From positions 1 to 39,306 of the forward strand of contig DIVM01000205.1 of the NCBI GenBank assembly GCA_002435835.1: a stretch of DNA of 39,306 nucleotides. The letters run 5' to 3'. The notes beneath the pieces are model-generated. The model was not told where the DNA came from, did no database searches, and saw only the letters and a list, made by a program, of their open reading frames with translations. This document shows positions 7,621 through 15,489 of the stretch, piece by piece (position 1 is the first letter of the stretch; each line of letters starts with the position of its first letter). The DNA is from Firmicutes bacterium UBA6132 (GTDB lineage: Bacteria > Bacillota_A > Clostridia > Tissierellales > Sedimentibacteraceae). Made by a program: the position numbers and the translations under genes.

Positions 7621-8742
7621 CTATTTTTCAAATGTATTTGCTACTTCTTTTAAATATTTTGTAATTTCAATATGCTGTGGACAGCTTCTCTCACACTTCT
7701 TACATTCGATACAATCAGATGCTTTACCATAAATTTTGTTTGTATTTGCATAATATAAACCTTGTAAAGAAAACACCTTTTTTATTTCCATTTTCTCTGT
7801 ATTATAAAGTGAAAAGTATTTTGGTATGGCAATATTTTTAGGACATTCGTCAACACAGTATTGACATGCGGTGCACGGAATGGCAATCGCTTCATTAATA
7901 ACCTTTACAGCTTTATTTACAATATTAAATTCTTCTTGTACAAATGGTTTGAATTCTTGCATGTATCCTGTATTGTCCAACAGTTGTTTTATAGAAGACA
8001 TGCCGCTAAGCACCATAATTACATTCTCATGGCTTGCTGCAAATCTAATTGCCCAAGATGATACAGACATATCAGGATGATATTCTTTAAATAACTTTTC
8101 TGCGTCCTCAGGTACCTCTGCCAATGTACCGCCTTTTATGGGTTCCATAACGATGACTGGCTTATTATGTTTCTTTGCAATTTCATAACATTTTTTAGAC
8201 TGAATACCTTCATTGTCCCAGTCTATATAGTTTAACTGTAACTGTACAAAATCGACTTCGGGATGTTCAGTTAATATTTCATCTAATAAGTCTGCTGTAT
8301 CATGAAAAGAGAATCCAATATTTTTGACTTTTCCTTCTTCTTTCTTTTTCTGTACAAATGAAAATGCATCAACTTTTTTTGCAATTTCATAATGAGATAC
8401 ACCTAAATTATGAATAAGATAATAATCAAAATAATCTACTCCAACTTTATCTAACTGTTCATTGAAAATTCTATCTAAATCTTCAGATGTTTTTAAAAAC
8501 ATAGTCGGCAATTTTGTAGCAACTATAAATGAATTTCTTGGGTGGCGTTTTACTAATGCTTCTTTTAAAGCAACTTCACTCATGAAATTATGGTATATAT
8601 AAGCTGTATCAAAATAATTAAATCCTCTTTCTAAGAAAGTATCCACCATTTTATTTAATTGTTCAAAATCAATACTTGTCTGATCTTCATTATTTTTTAT
8701 TGGTAAACGCATAAATCCAAATCCTAATTTTTTCTGTATCAC
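7621..8742 (-). CDS. Aldo/keto reductase with C-terminal ferredoxin domain
   Basis: A 373-residue protein. The first about 275 residues form the aldo-keto reductase barrel ([19 protein letters not shown] with the catalytic Tyr, ATKLP with the catalytic Lys, YYLIHNLG with the His). The last about 90 residues carry two [4Fe-4S] motifs: [14 protein letters not shown] and [14 protein letters not shown]. Such fusions are common in Clostridia and probably pass electrons between ferredoxin and a carbonyl substrate; the substrate is unknown. The start is GTG at 8742 with AGGAG upstream. It is the first gene of an operon with merR, and the MerR operator at 8919-8949 suggests induction by reactive aldehydes or a related stress. 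Confidence 0.93.
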   Translation of the reverse strand: MIQKKLGFGFMRLPIKNNEDQTSIDFEQLNKMVDTFLERGFNYFDTAYIYHNFMSEVALKEALVKRHPRNSFIVATKLPTMFLKTSEDLDRIFNEQLDKVGVDYFDYYLIHNLGVSHYEIAKKVDAFSFVQKKKEEGKVKNIGFSFHDTADLLDEILTEHPEVDFVQLQLNYIDWDNEGIQSKKCYEIAKKHNKPVIVMEPIKGGTLAEVPEDAEKLFKEYHPDMSVSSWAIRFAASHENVIMVLSGMSSIKQLLDNTGYMQEFKPFVQEEFNIVNKAVKVINEAIAIPCTACQYCVDECPKNIAIPKYFSLYNTEKMEIKKVFSLQGLYYANTNKIYGKASDCIECKKCERSCPQHIEITKYLKEVANTFEK

Positions 8743-8918
8743 TTTTTTTCTCCTATTATATTAATTTATTTTTAAATAATTATTGCTAATGATTTTAAGG
8801 ATTATATCATAGAATATTTTGTCATTATAAAATATTCTAACCTGAAATTTTTATCTTTAACTAATATATTTGTAGTCTTTATATCTCTTAAATGAAAATC
8901 TTTAACTTTCTTCTATTA

Positions 8919-8949
8919 AATCTAACACTTAAAGTGCACTCCAAGTCAA
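8919..8949 (-). promoter_or_regulatory. MerR-type promoter/operator of the reductase-merR operon
   Basis: On the minus strand -35 TTGACT and -10 TAGATT are separated by 19 bases, the over-long spacer that MerR activators correct. Within the spacer lies the imperfect palindrome CTTGGAGTGCACTTTAAG with a perfect AGTGCACT core, closely resembling AdhR/NmlR-type operators. Confidence 0.8.
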
Positions 8950-8987
8950 GAGTTTTTATAAAAATTTTTTTAATAATAATTAATATC

Positions 8988-9016
8988 TTGATTATGGTTT
9001 AAAATGTTGTTATTAT
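8988..9016 (+). promoter_or_regulatory. Housekeeping promoter of the 9115 gene
   Basis: TTGATT and TATTAT spaced by exactly 17 bases on the plus strand, giving a transcript start near 9023 and a leader of about 90 bases before the ATG at 9115. Confidence 0.5.
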
Positions 9017-9114
9017 ATAAAATATGTTTTATTTTTGGTTTATGAAGAATTTTTCATAAAAAGAATTATACAACTTTTAATAAAAACAAAGAATATAAGC
9101 GGAAGGGTACATAT

Positions 9115-9420
9115 ATGAACACAGAAAAAGAAAAAATTTTGAACAAAAAAGTTTATAACACAAACGAGTATTTATGTAATACAAAAGAGCATGATAGTAT
9201 AGTTATTACAGCTTCTATTATAAAAGACTTAGAGCTAAACGAAGATTTTTTGGATATTTGGGTAAAATTATTCCCTGATGCATGTGATAGTTATTTTATA
9301 GAAGGATACTCTGTAGAAGGCTTTTCAATTACGTCAACAGATGACTTTATTTTAGAGTTAATTAAATCAGGAAAAATAGATTCGGCCCTTGAAGAGATCA
9401 AAGAAGAACTGGCAGGTTAA
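9115..9420 (+). CDS. Hypothetical protein of 101 residues
   Basis: I do not recognise this small acidic protein. It has no signal peptide, no membrane segment and only a few scattered cysteines. Its N-terminal 25 residues are lysine and asparagine rich; the middle (VITASIIKDLELNEDFLDIWVKLF) is probably alternating strand and helix; the end (DDFILELIKSGKIDSALEEI) is a probable amphipathic helix. It is real rather than a chance frame: GGAAGGG lies six to ten bases before the ATG, a promoter is visible upstream, and no competing gene lies opposite. It stands alone on the plus strand next to an IS remnant, so it may have been acquired or may be a lineage-specific gene. No function can be given. 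Confidence 0.7.
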   Translation: MNTEKEKILNKKVYNTNEYLCNTKEHDSIVITASIIKDLELNEDFLDIWVKLFPDACDSYFIEGYSVEGFSITSTDDFILELIKSGKIDSALEEIKEELAG

Positions 9421-9450
9421 AAATATAAAATGCAACATAACATTAAGTGA

Positions 9451-9590
9451 TATGCTCCCTTAATAGTAGACATCAGTAATAATAAAACTGTTTACATTAA
9501 GGAAGCATTTTTCATGGGAAGAAAAAGTAAAGTTTTTGATGATCTAAAGATTGAAGTAATTGAAAATTATCTAAACGGTATAAAAGCATC
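9451..9590 (+). mobile_element. Left end of a decayed IS3-type insertion sequence
   Basis: An inverted pair TGCT-CCCTTAAT (from 9453) and ATTAAGGAAGCA (to 9507) precedes an ATG that opens a truncated OrfA. This arrangement, a terminal hairpin followed directly by orfA, is typical of IS3/IS150-type elements. The right part of the element is missing and the join with native DNA seems to lie near 9587. Confidence 0.5.
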
Positions 9591-9633
9591 CATAATAAAA
9601 AAACTCCTCAAATTTAAGGAGTTTTACAGATAA
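9514..9633 (+). pseudogene. Truncated IS transposase OrfA (39 codons)
   Basis: The frame reads MGRKSKVFDDLKIEVIENYL then NGIKAS and afterwards unrelated residues up to a stop at 9631. The first about 25 residues look like the start of the helix-turn-helix of an IS3-family OrfA; a normal OrfA is about 90-100 residues. After codon 26 the reading enters the terminator of the opposite-strand aldolase gene, so the protein is certainly broken. Confidence 0.5.
9596..9625 (-). terminator. Terminator of the aldolase/aconitase operon
   Basis: Stem AAACTCCT with its complement AGGAGTTT around a short A/T loop; on the minus strand it is followed by seven T residues. It lies 25 bases after the stop codon of the RraA-like gene. 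Confidence 0.85.
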
Positions 9634-9649
9634 ACGGAATCACATTATA

Positions 9650-10291
9650 TTACAATCCTAATAATATTTTTTTAATTTTTTCTTCATCTTGTTTTAATTT
9701 ATTATATGCTTTAGTTAACACTTCTTCAATTTTATCTTTAGGTATGACCACTACCCCATTATCATCACCCATTATAATATCTCCTGAATTTACGCTGACT
9801 CCTCCGCATAAAATTTTTACATTTAATTCTCCACCCTCATCTTTACCGCTGGCTGACATGACTTTATGTTTTGCAAATAACGGAAATCCAAGTTGTGTTA
9901 TTTTTTCAGCATCTCTTATTGACCCGTCAACAACTGCACCACCTAAATAATTTTTCATAGCCATAGTAATTTTAACATCTCCCAATACAGCCTTATTTAC
10001 TGAATTGTTAGTGTTAATTACCAATATGTCTTTAGGTTTGGCATTGTTAATTGCATCAATTGTCAATTTGCTATCATTAAAAGGAAGCTGTACTGTAAAT
10101 GCTCTTCCCAATAATTTCATGCCATTTGAAATTGGTTTGATTTCATAATCCATGATATAATTTTCACCGATGCTATCGGCTATTTCAGTAGTAGTAAGTC
10201 CACTAAATTTTTTTAACAACTCATTTTCATCTAAGCTATTTTGATAATCTTTAATAAGCTTTTCTTCTAAATTTTTTAAGTATATTTCCAT
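9650..10291 (-). CDS. RraA-fold aldolase (HMG/CHA aldolase type)
   Basis: A 213-residue protein of the RraA/dimethylmenaquinone-methyltransferase-like fold. Family motifs: LTTTEIADS near the N terminus, AVLGDVKITMAM, and YLGGAVVDGSIRDAEKI, whose Arg-Asp pair binds the divalent metal and pyruvate enolate in 4-hydroxy-4-methyl-2-oxoglutarate (HMG) and 4-carboxy-4-hydroxy-2-oxoadipate (CHA) aldolases. Those enzymes release pyruvate plus a second oxo-acid. Some members only act as RNase E inhibitors or oxaloacetate decarboxylases, so the reaction is inferred from the catabolic neighbours. The start at ATG 10291 is chosen over the longer frame at 10333 because AAGGATG lies five to six bases before it. 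It is the last gene of the cluster and ends at a strong terminator. Confidence 0.85.
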   Translation of the reverse strand: MEIYLKNLEEKLIKDYQNSLDENELLKKFSGLTTTEIADSIGENYIMDYEIKPISNGMKLLGRAFTVQLPFNDSKLTIDAINNAKPKDILVINTNNSVNKAVLGDVKITMAMKNYLGGAVVDGSIRDAEKITQLGFPLFAKHKVMSASGKDEGGELNVKILCGGVSVNSGDIIMGDDNGVVVIPKDKIEEVLTKAYNKLKQDEEKIKKILLGL

Positions 10292-10385
10292 GTTTCCATC
10301 CTTTTGCCATATTTTCCAATTATAATAGTTCAAATTATAATATCATTATTTAAAAATAATGTAAATCTTTGACCTATAACTATAT

Positions 10386-11759
10386 TTACTTAAACAAAGG
10401 TACAGCATTTGTTACTGATGCCATAACAATAAAAATTACAAATATCCCTACTGCCCATTTTGCTGATTCCTTTTGCCATTCTCCCATATCAAGTCCTGTA
10501 AGGTTTAAAAGCAAATATATAAATGCTACTAATGGACTCAACAAGTGGAATGCTTGACCTAACAATGAAGCAGTACCAAGTTCTAATGCTGTGAAACCAT
10601 ATTGTTGACCTGCCTGAGCTAAAACTGGTAGCACTCCATAATAGAATGCATCATTTGACAAGAAAAATGTTCCCGGTACTGATAATATTGCAACTATAAG
10701 TCCCCAGAAACAGCCAAAGCTTGAAGGTATCATATTAGTCATGCTTATTGCTAAAGAATCTGCCATACCGCTTCCAGTAAATAATCCCATAAATATTCCT
10801 GCTCCCAATACAAGTATAACAACCTGTAATGCGTCTCCAGCATTAACTTGAATTCTGTTCTTTTGCTCTTTTAAAGAATGATAATTAACAACTAATGATA
10901 ATGCTGTTCCAACAAGGAATAAAAATACGGATGGAAACGTTCCTAAAACAAGCATAGCAATAATAGCAATTGTCATTATTCCATTAAACCAAATATTTTG
11001 TGGTCTTCTTAAAGCAAGTCTTTCAGGATCAGTTATTTCAGTAAGTTTTTCAATATCTTCATCACTAAGAGTTTTTATTCCTATTCGTTTTCTTTCTTTA
11101 ATTCCTAAATAATATGCAACACCCAGCATATATAAAACTGATACAACCATTCCAGGAACAAGTGCTCTTAGAATTTCTTGTTCGCCTACTCCTGATAATA
11201 CGGAAATAACACGTGCAGTAGGACCTCCCCATGGTAATAAATTCATAATAGTGTTCATTAATATTAATAAAACACCTAAATTCATCATTTTCAATCCTAA
11301 TTCCTTATAAATTGGAATAAATGCAGTACATACAATAAGAGTTGTAGTTGTACCGTCTCCATTCATAGATACTACAGCAGAAATTGCAGCAGTAGCAACT
11401 AAAACTTTAACAGGATCCCCTTTTGCAAATTTAATCATTTTTTTTGTAACCGGATCAAACAATCCTGTATTTAACATGATTGAGAAATATAAAATTGCAA
11501 ACAACAACATTACTGCAGTTGTTGATACTTTCTTAACTCCTTCAACAGTCCAATCTCCTATTACAAGTATTTGATCCAACATTGTTGGATTTGCTATTTC
11601 ATTTATTTTTATTACTTGAGCAGAATATAGTCCGAAAAAGGAACCAATTAGTGTAAAAGCAATGGGTACTATTATCAATGCTGAAAATGGTGTAAGTTTC
11701 TTTTTAATAATTAAAATCATAAATACTATAATCATTGTCCACGATAAAAATGTTAACAT
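10386..11759 (-). CDS. CitMHS-family tricarboxylate/dicarboxylate transporter
   Basis: A 457-residue membrane protein with about twelve hydrophobic segments. The block VVSMNGDGTTTTLIVCTAFIP in the first half and the loop LPWGGPTARVISVL identify the CitMHS group of the ion transporter superfamily (relatives take up citrate as a metal complex or proton symport). The second half has PSSFGCFWGLIVAILSVPGTFFLSNDAFYYG with the typical re-entrant asparagine. A central cytoplasmic loop (about 215-260) separates the halves. It starts at ATG 11759 with AAGGAG. It lies 214 bases after the aconitase gene, a spacer that could hold its own promoter, and 94 bases before the aldolase, and so probably imports the acid that the cluster degrades. 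Confidence 0.92.
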   Translation of the reverse strand: MLTFLSWTMIIVFMILIIKKKLTPFSALIIVPIAFTLIGSFFGLYSAQVIKINEIANPTMLDQILVIGDWTVEGVKKVSTTAVMLLFAILYFSIMLNTGLFDPVTKKMIKFAKGDPVKVLVATAAISAVVSMNGDGTTTTLIVCTAFIPIYKELGLKMMNLGVLLILMNTIMNLLPWGGPTARVISVLSGVGEQEILRALVPGMVVSVLYMLGVAYYLGIKERKRIGIKTLSDEDIEKLTEITDPERLALRRPQNIWFNGIMTIAIIAMLVLGTFPSVFLFLVGTALSLVVNYHSLKEQKNRIQVNAGDALQVVILVLGAGIFMGLFTGSGMADSLAISMTNMIPSSFGCFWGLIVAILSVPGTFFLSNDAFYYGVLPVLAQAGQQYGFTALELGTASLLGQAFHLLSPLVAFIYLLLNLTGLDMGEWQKESAKWAVGIFVIFIVMASVTNAVPLFK

Positions 11760-11973
11760 ATATTTCTCCTTATTTTATATTATTTTTTTGTATTATAAAT
11801 TTACTAATTCTTTATTTTAATAAGTTTTCTTTATTAAATTGAACTTTACTCCTGTTTTATATTTGCTCAATTGATGAAAAATTAACACAAGAGTAAGGTT
11901 ATACTATTTATATATGTTTTTATTTTAATATCTATTTTATTACGTTTACAATTTAATCATTATTTCTCATTAA

Positions 11974-14235
11974 TTATTCTTTATAAGAATTTGTCAAACT
12001 TCCAGCAAGTAATACTTTTCTTTCTTCTTCTGACAAGTTTTCCATATTTAACTTCATAGTTCTTGATGAACCATCTGTACCAATTATAACAGCTTCAACT
12101 TGTGTCAAGCCTTCTTCCACAGCCTTTCTTATTCCTGAAAGATATAAATATTCATCTACTGCCAGATTTATATTATTATCAGAATTTGTAAGCGGTAAAA
12201 TCCCCCAGTTTATACAATTGCTTCTATATCTTTTTGTTGCAAATTCAATACAAATATTTGCGAGTCCTCCTAAAACTTTTTGACAGCTTGCTGCATATTC
12301 ACGTGCCGAACCGTCTCCTGGTCGTTTTGCATATAATACTGAACCTATTCCTGTAGTTTTAATTAAAGTTTCAGTCGGTTCTGTAATACCAATATTTTTT
12401 AGCACTGAATAATATTCCTCTGTTTTAGTTAAGTCACCTTCAATTCTTGCTTTTTCATAACTTTGTGCGTCCTTTGCTTTTCCCACATAATTCGGATCTT
12501 TACGAATAAGAGTGTATTCAGAAATCTTGTAGGGATTTGAGCGGTAGGATGCAGCTTCGCCTGAAGGTATCAATTCATCAGTTGTAGTAACTTCATCTCT
12601 TATAACGCTGGCTACTTTAAGCAGCAAATTATCTGTCAGTGCAACCATTTCAGGCCAATCCTTTATATCAGGACCATAAACCATTTCTGTATCAGGCTCT
12701 GCTTTCTTAAAACCGTTAAAAACTGTGTTTTTATAAATATCACTATTGAACTGATATTTTGGAATCTCAACTTCAAATAGTAAGCTTTCTACTGAAGTTA
12801 ACACTCCCCCGTTAAATGCAGTAGCTGCAATTGACCTTGCATCCATCAACGCAACTGATGCTATTTGTCCTGTAGCAGGATTTGAACCTTCACGGTTAGG
12901 GAAATTCCTTGTAGTATGTCTTATGCTGAAATCATTGTTTCCAGGAGTATCCCCTGCTCCGAAGCATGGTCCACAAAATGCAGTTTTAATTCTTGTACCC
13001 TGTGCTATGAGATGATTTAGTGAACTTGTGCGGTTAAGCTCATACATAATTGGTTGACTTGATGGATAAATATTAAGTCCGAATTGTCCAAGACCTGTCC
13101 CAAGTTTTTCTGCAATTTTGCTAATTGTATAAATATTTTCAAAAGATCCTGCACAGCATCCTGCAACAATGCCTTGATCCACATGAATTTTTCCATCGAT
13201 AATTTTGCTTTGAAGGTTTAATGTAACATCGTTATTTTCAAAAACTTTTTTGGCTTCTTTTTCAACTTCTGCCAAAATGTCATGAGGGTTATTAATAACA
13301 TCTGATAAAGCATATACATTGCTCGGATGAAACGGAAGTGCAATAGAAGGTACTATGGTGCTTAGGTCAACTTCAATTATGCCGTCATAAAGTGCCACAT
13401 CTTTAGGCTCTATAATTTTAAATCCTTCTGGACGATTGTGAATTTCAAAATATTCCTTCGTTTTCTCATCAGTTGTCCAAATTGATGATAGACATGAAGA
13501 CTCTGTAGTCATAGTATCAATACCGTTTCTAAAATCCATGGACAGGTTTTTCACTCCTGGTCCTACAAACTCCATCACTGCATTTTTTACAAACCCGTTT
13601 TTGAATACTTTTCCAATAATGCTCAAAGCCACATCCATTGGTCCAACAAAAGATTTTGGTTTTCCTGTCATAAATACACCTATTACTTTAGGATAATCTA
13701 ATGCATAACCTTTACCTATCATTGCTTTTGCTAGTTCTGGGCCGCCTTCTCCTATTGACAAAGAACCCTGTGTTCCATATCTTGTATGTGAATCTGATAC
13801 AATGGACATTTCTCCCGAATTTACAATCATTTCTCTCATATACTGATGTATTACAGCCTGATGAGGTGGAACAAATATTCCGCCGAATTTTTTACAAGCA
13901 GACATGGCATATTTGTGAACATCGGCATTAATTGTTCCACCCACTGCACATAAAGCATTGTGACAGTTTGTAAACACGCATGGAACATTTAATTCTTTCA
14001 GTCCGCTTGCAGTAGCTGTTTGTAATATTCCAACATATGTGTTGTCATAAACACCCAATGAATCAAAATGAATATCAAGATGTTCCATGTTTCCTGATTT
14101 GTTGTGTTTTTCAAGCACTTGATATGTCATTGTGTTTTTTGCTGCTGCTTCTTGAGATATATTGATAGACTCCCCTTCTTCTTTAATTCGTTCATTGTTT
14201 ATAATATATTGCTTACCTTCATGCAATTTAACCAT
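11974..14235 (-). CDS. Aconitase-family hydratase, YbhJ-like
   Basis: A protein of about 753 residues (ATG 14235 lies eight bases after GGAG; an alternative ATG is two codons earlier). It has the aconitase layout: substrate motif SDSHTRYGTQG (149-159), iron-sulfur cysteines in GCCAGS (362/363) and FCGPC (423 and 426), RNFPNREG (445-452) with the conserved arginines, and a C-terminal swivel domain containing RSNCINWGILPL. All cluster ligands are present, so it should be an active [4Fe-4S] hydro-lyase. Length and motifs match the E. coli YbhJ group, which is likewise found with a PrpF-like gene (ybhH), a transporter (ybhI) and a LysR gene (ybhD). It is not the TCA-cycle enzyme; its substrate is probably an unsaturated tricarboxylate or substituted dicarboxylate. 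Confidence 0.9.
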   Translation of the reverse strand: MVKLHEGKQYIINNERIKEEGESINISQEAAAKNTMTYQVLEKHNKSGNMEHLDIHFDSLGVYDNTYVGILQTATASGLKELNVPCVFTNCHNALCAVGGTINADVHKYAMSACKKFGGIFVPPHQAVIHQYMREMIVNSGEMSIVSDSHTRYGTQGSLSIGEGGPELAKAMIGKGYALDYPKVIGVFMTGKPKSFVGPMDVALSIIGKVFKNGFVKNAVMEFVGPGVKNLSMDFRNGIDTMTTESSCLSSIWTTDEKTKEYFEIHNRPEGFKIIEPKDVALYDGIIEVDLSTIVPSIALPFHPSNVYALSDVINNPHDILAEVEKEAKKVFENNDVTLNLQSKIIDGKIHVDQGIVAGCCAGSFENIYTISKIAEKLGTGLGQFGLNIYPSSQPIMYELNRTSSLNHLIAQGTRIKTAFCGPCFGAGDTPGNNDFSIRHTTRNFPNREGSNPATGQIASVALMDARSIAATAFNGGVLTSVESLLFEVEIPKYQFNSDIYKNTVFNGFKKAEPDTEMVYGPDIKDWPEMVALTDNLLLKVASVIRDEVTTTDELIPSGEAASYRSNPYKISEYTLIRKDPNYVGKAKDAQSYEKARIEGDLTKTEEYYSVLKNIGITEPTETLIKTTGIGSVLYAKRPGDGSAREYAASCQKVLGGLANICIEFATKRYRSNCINWGILPLTNSDNNINLAVDEYLYLSGIRKAVEEGLTQVEAVIIGTDGSSRTMKLNMENLSEEERKVLLAGSLTNSYKE

Positions 14236-14248
14236 TGTCATATCTCCT

Positions 14249-15373
14249 TTAATCTCTTATATAGATAAATCCGTCCATGATTCTTCTCGCTGTTCTTGTC
14301 ACTCCGCCTTTAATCACTTTTTCACCATTCATTTTCACATCAACATTTGTTGTTCCACTAGAATGTCCAATACTTATAATATCCTGGTCATGCTTTGGAT
14401 TTGCAATTTCATTTACTACTGTATTAGGTATTCTTGCTGCAGCTCCTGTACCAACTGCTACAGTCATTGGATAAGCTTTGTGAAGTTTTCCAACAGAAAT
14501 AGCCCTAGCACAAATATCCATATTTTCTGCTTTTACTTCACTACCGTCCATATCGGTGTAATCCTGTGGTTTTGATACAATAGAAACTTTAGGAATTGAT
14601 GTGGATTCTGTTCTTGCTTGTTCCCATGATTTTACAAAGCCACATTTTTCTGCAGCTATTGAACGTATACGCTCTATGTGCTCCATAACACTTTTGTTAT
14701 TGTTAAGTTCAGTCAGTTCTGCACCTTTTATTCCCAAATCCTCAGCTCTTATAAAAACTATAGGATTAGAGCAGTCCACAACTGAAACTTCAATAGGACC
14801 ATAATCAGGAACTTCAAATATATCCTTTTTATTTCCTGTAGGAAATAATTTTCCAGTTGCTGCCCCAGAAGGATCTTCAAAATACATATCAATTTTCGAA
14901 CCTGTACCGGGAACTCCTTTAATTGATTCATCACCGTTTACCATCGCTTTCCCATCATTCACACGCACATGCTCTTCTATAATTTTATTTGTGTTAGTAT
15001 TTAATACTCGTACAACTGTTATAGGCTCAACTGCTTTTACCAAACCTTCATCGATAGCAAAAGGACCTACTGCTGAAGAAATATTTCCACAGTTTGATTT
15101 GCCATCCACATTTGGAATTATAATGTCCACTTGTCTAAATGTATAATTAACATCCACACCTTCAACATCTGAAGGTGAAATTATTGCTACTTTGCTTGTA
15201 GAAGATACAGTTCCCCCCATTCCATCTATTTGTTTTACATCCGGTGTTCCCATTACTTTTAAAAATATTTCGTTCCAAAGACTTTTATCTATTGGTAAAT
15301 CTTTTTCATGAAAAAAAACTGCCTTGCTTGTGCCACCGCGCATATAAACGCATGGATATTTTTTCATATACAT
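14249..15373 (-). CDS. PrpF/GalD/Mii-family isomerase (YbhH-like)
   Basis: A 374-residue member of the PrpF branch of the diaminopimelate-epimerase fold: two similar halves, starting YPCVYMRGGTSKAVFF (the RGGTSKA active-site loop), QIDGMGGTVSSTSKVAI, and SNCGNISSAVGPFAI with the catalytic-site cysteine region; the second half has AVGTGAAARIPNT and GHSSGTTNVDV. Known members move a double bond in aconitate-type acids: PrpF (methylaconitate), GalD (4-oxalomesaconate tautomerase), and Mii (methylitaconate isomerase). Start ATG 15373 is eight bases after GGAGGG. It is the first gene of the cluster, only 13 bases before the aconitase, and transcribed away from the LysR gene. The exact substrate is unknown. 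Confidence 0.92.
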   Translation of the reverse strand: MYMKKYPCVYMRGGTSKAVFFHEKDLPIDKSLWNEIFLKVMGTPDVKQIDGMGGTVSSTSKVAIISPSDVEGVDVNYTFRQVDIIIPNVDGKSNCGNISSAVGPFAIDEGLVKAVEPITVVRVLNTNTNKIIEEHVRVNDGKAMVNGDESIKGVPGTGSKIDMYFEDPSGAATGKLFPTGNKKDIFEVPDYGPIEVSVVDCSNPIVFIRAEDLGIKGAELTELNNNKSVMEHIERIRSIAAEKCGFVKSWEQARTESTSIPKVSIVSKPQDYTDMDGSEVKAENMDICARAISVGKLHKAYPMTVAVGTGAAARIPNTVVNEIANPKHDQDIISIGHSSGTTNVDVKMNGEKVIKGGVTRTARRIMDGFIYIRD

Positions 15374-15405
15374 TACTTTTACCCTCCAATTAATTTACTT
15401 AATTA

Positions 15406-15434
15406 ATTATATCTATTGATTAATCGAAAGTAAA
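15406..15434 (-). promoter_or_regulatory. Promoter of the prpF-aconitase cluster
   Basis: Minus strand -35 TTTACT and -10 TATAAT with a 17-base spacer. The weak -35 is what is expected for a LysR-activated promoter. It overlaps the LysR promoter on the other strand. Confidence 0.55.
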
Positions 15435-15444
15435 ATAGTATAAT
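15413..15444 (+). promoter_or_regulatory. LysR-gene promoter overlapping a LysR-type operator
   Basis: Plus strand -35 TTGATT (15416-15421) and -10 TATAAT (15439-15444), spacer 17. The -35 lies inside an 18-base imperfect palindrome CTATTGATTAATCGAAAG (15413-15430, 14 of 18 symmetric) that contains a T-N11-A core. This is where the LysR protein probably binds to repress itself and activate the divergent cluster. Confidence 0.6.
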
Positions 15445-15489
15445 TTCATCAACATTCATAACCAAAAGTTATCGATAGGAGAAATATAA

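Larger units (their letters stand above)
8743..9114. other. Gene-free divergent control region
   Basis: A 372-base AT-rich region between the reductase operon (minus) and the small gene at 9115 (plus). It holds a ten-base-pair perfect inverted repeat AGAATATTTT/AAAATATTCT at 8811-8838 inside the reductase leader, the MerR promoter at 8919-8949 and a housekeeping promoter for the plus-strand gene at 8988-9016. The leader of the reductase transcript would be about 170 bases long. No further gene is seen. Confidence 0.6.

Noticed and set aside
11760..11973. Imperfect inverted repeat TTACTC-C-TGT / ACA-A-GAGTAA between the aconitase and transporter genes
   Set aside because: Arms are over 30 bases apart, imperfect and without a T-run; not strong enough to call a terminator or operator.
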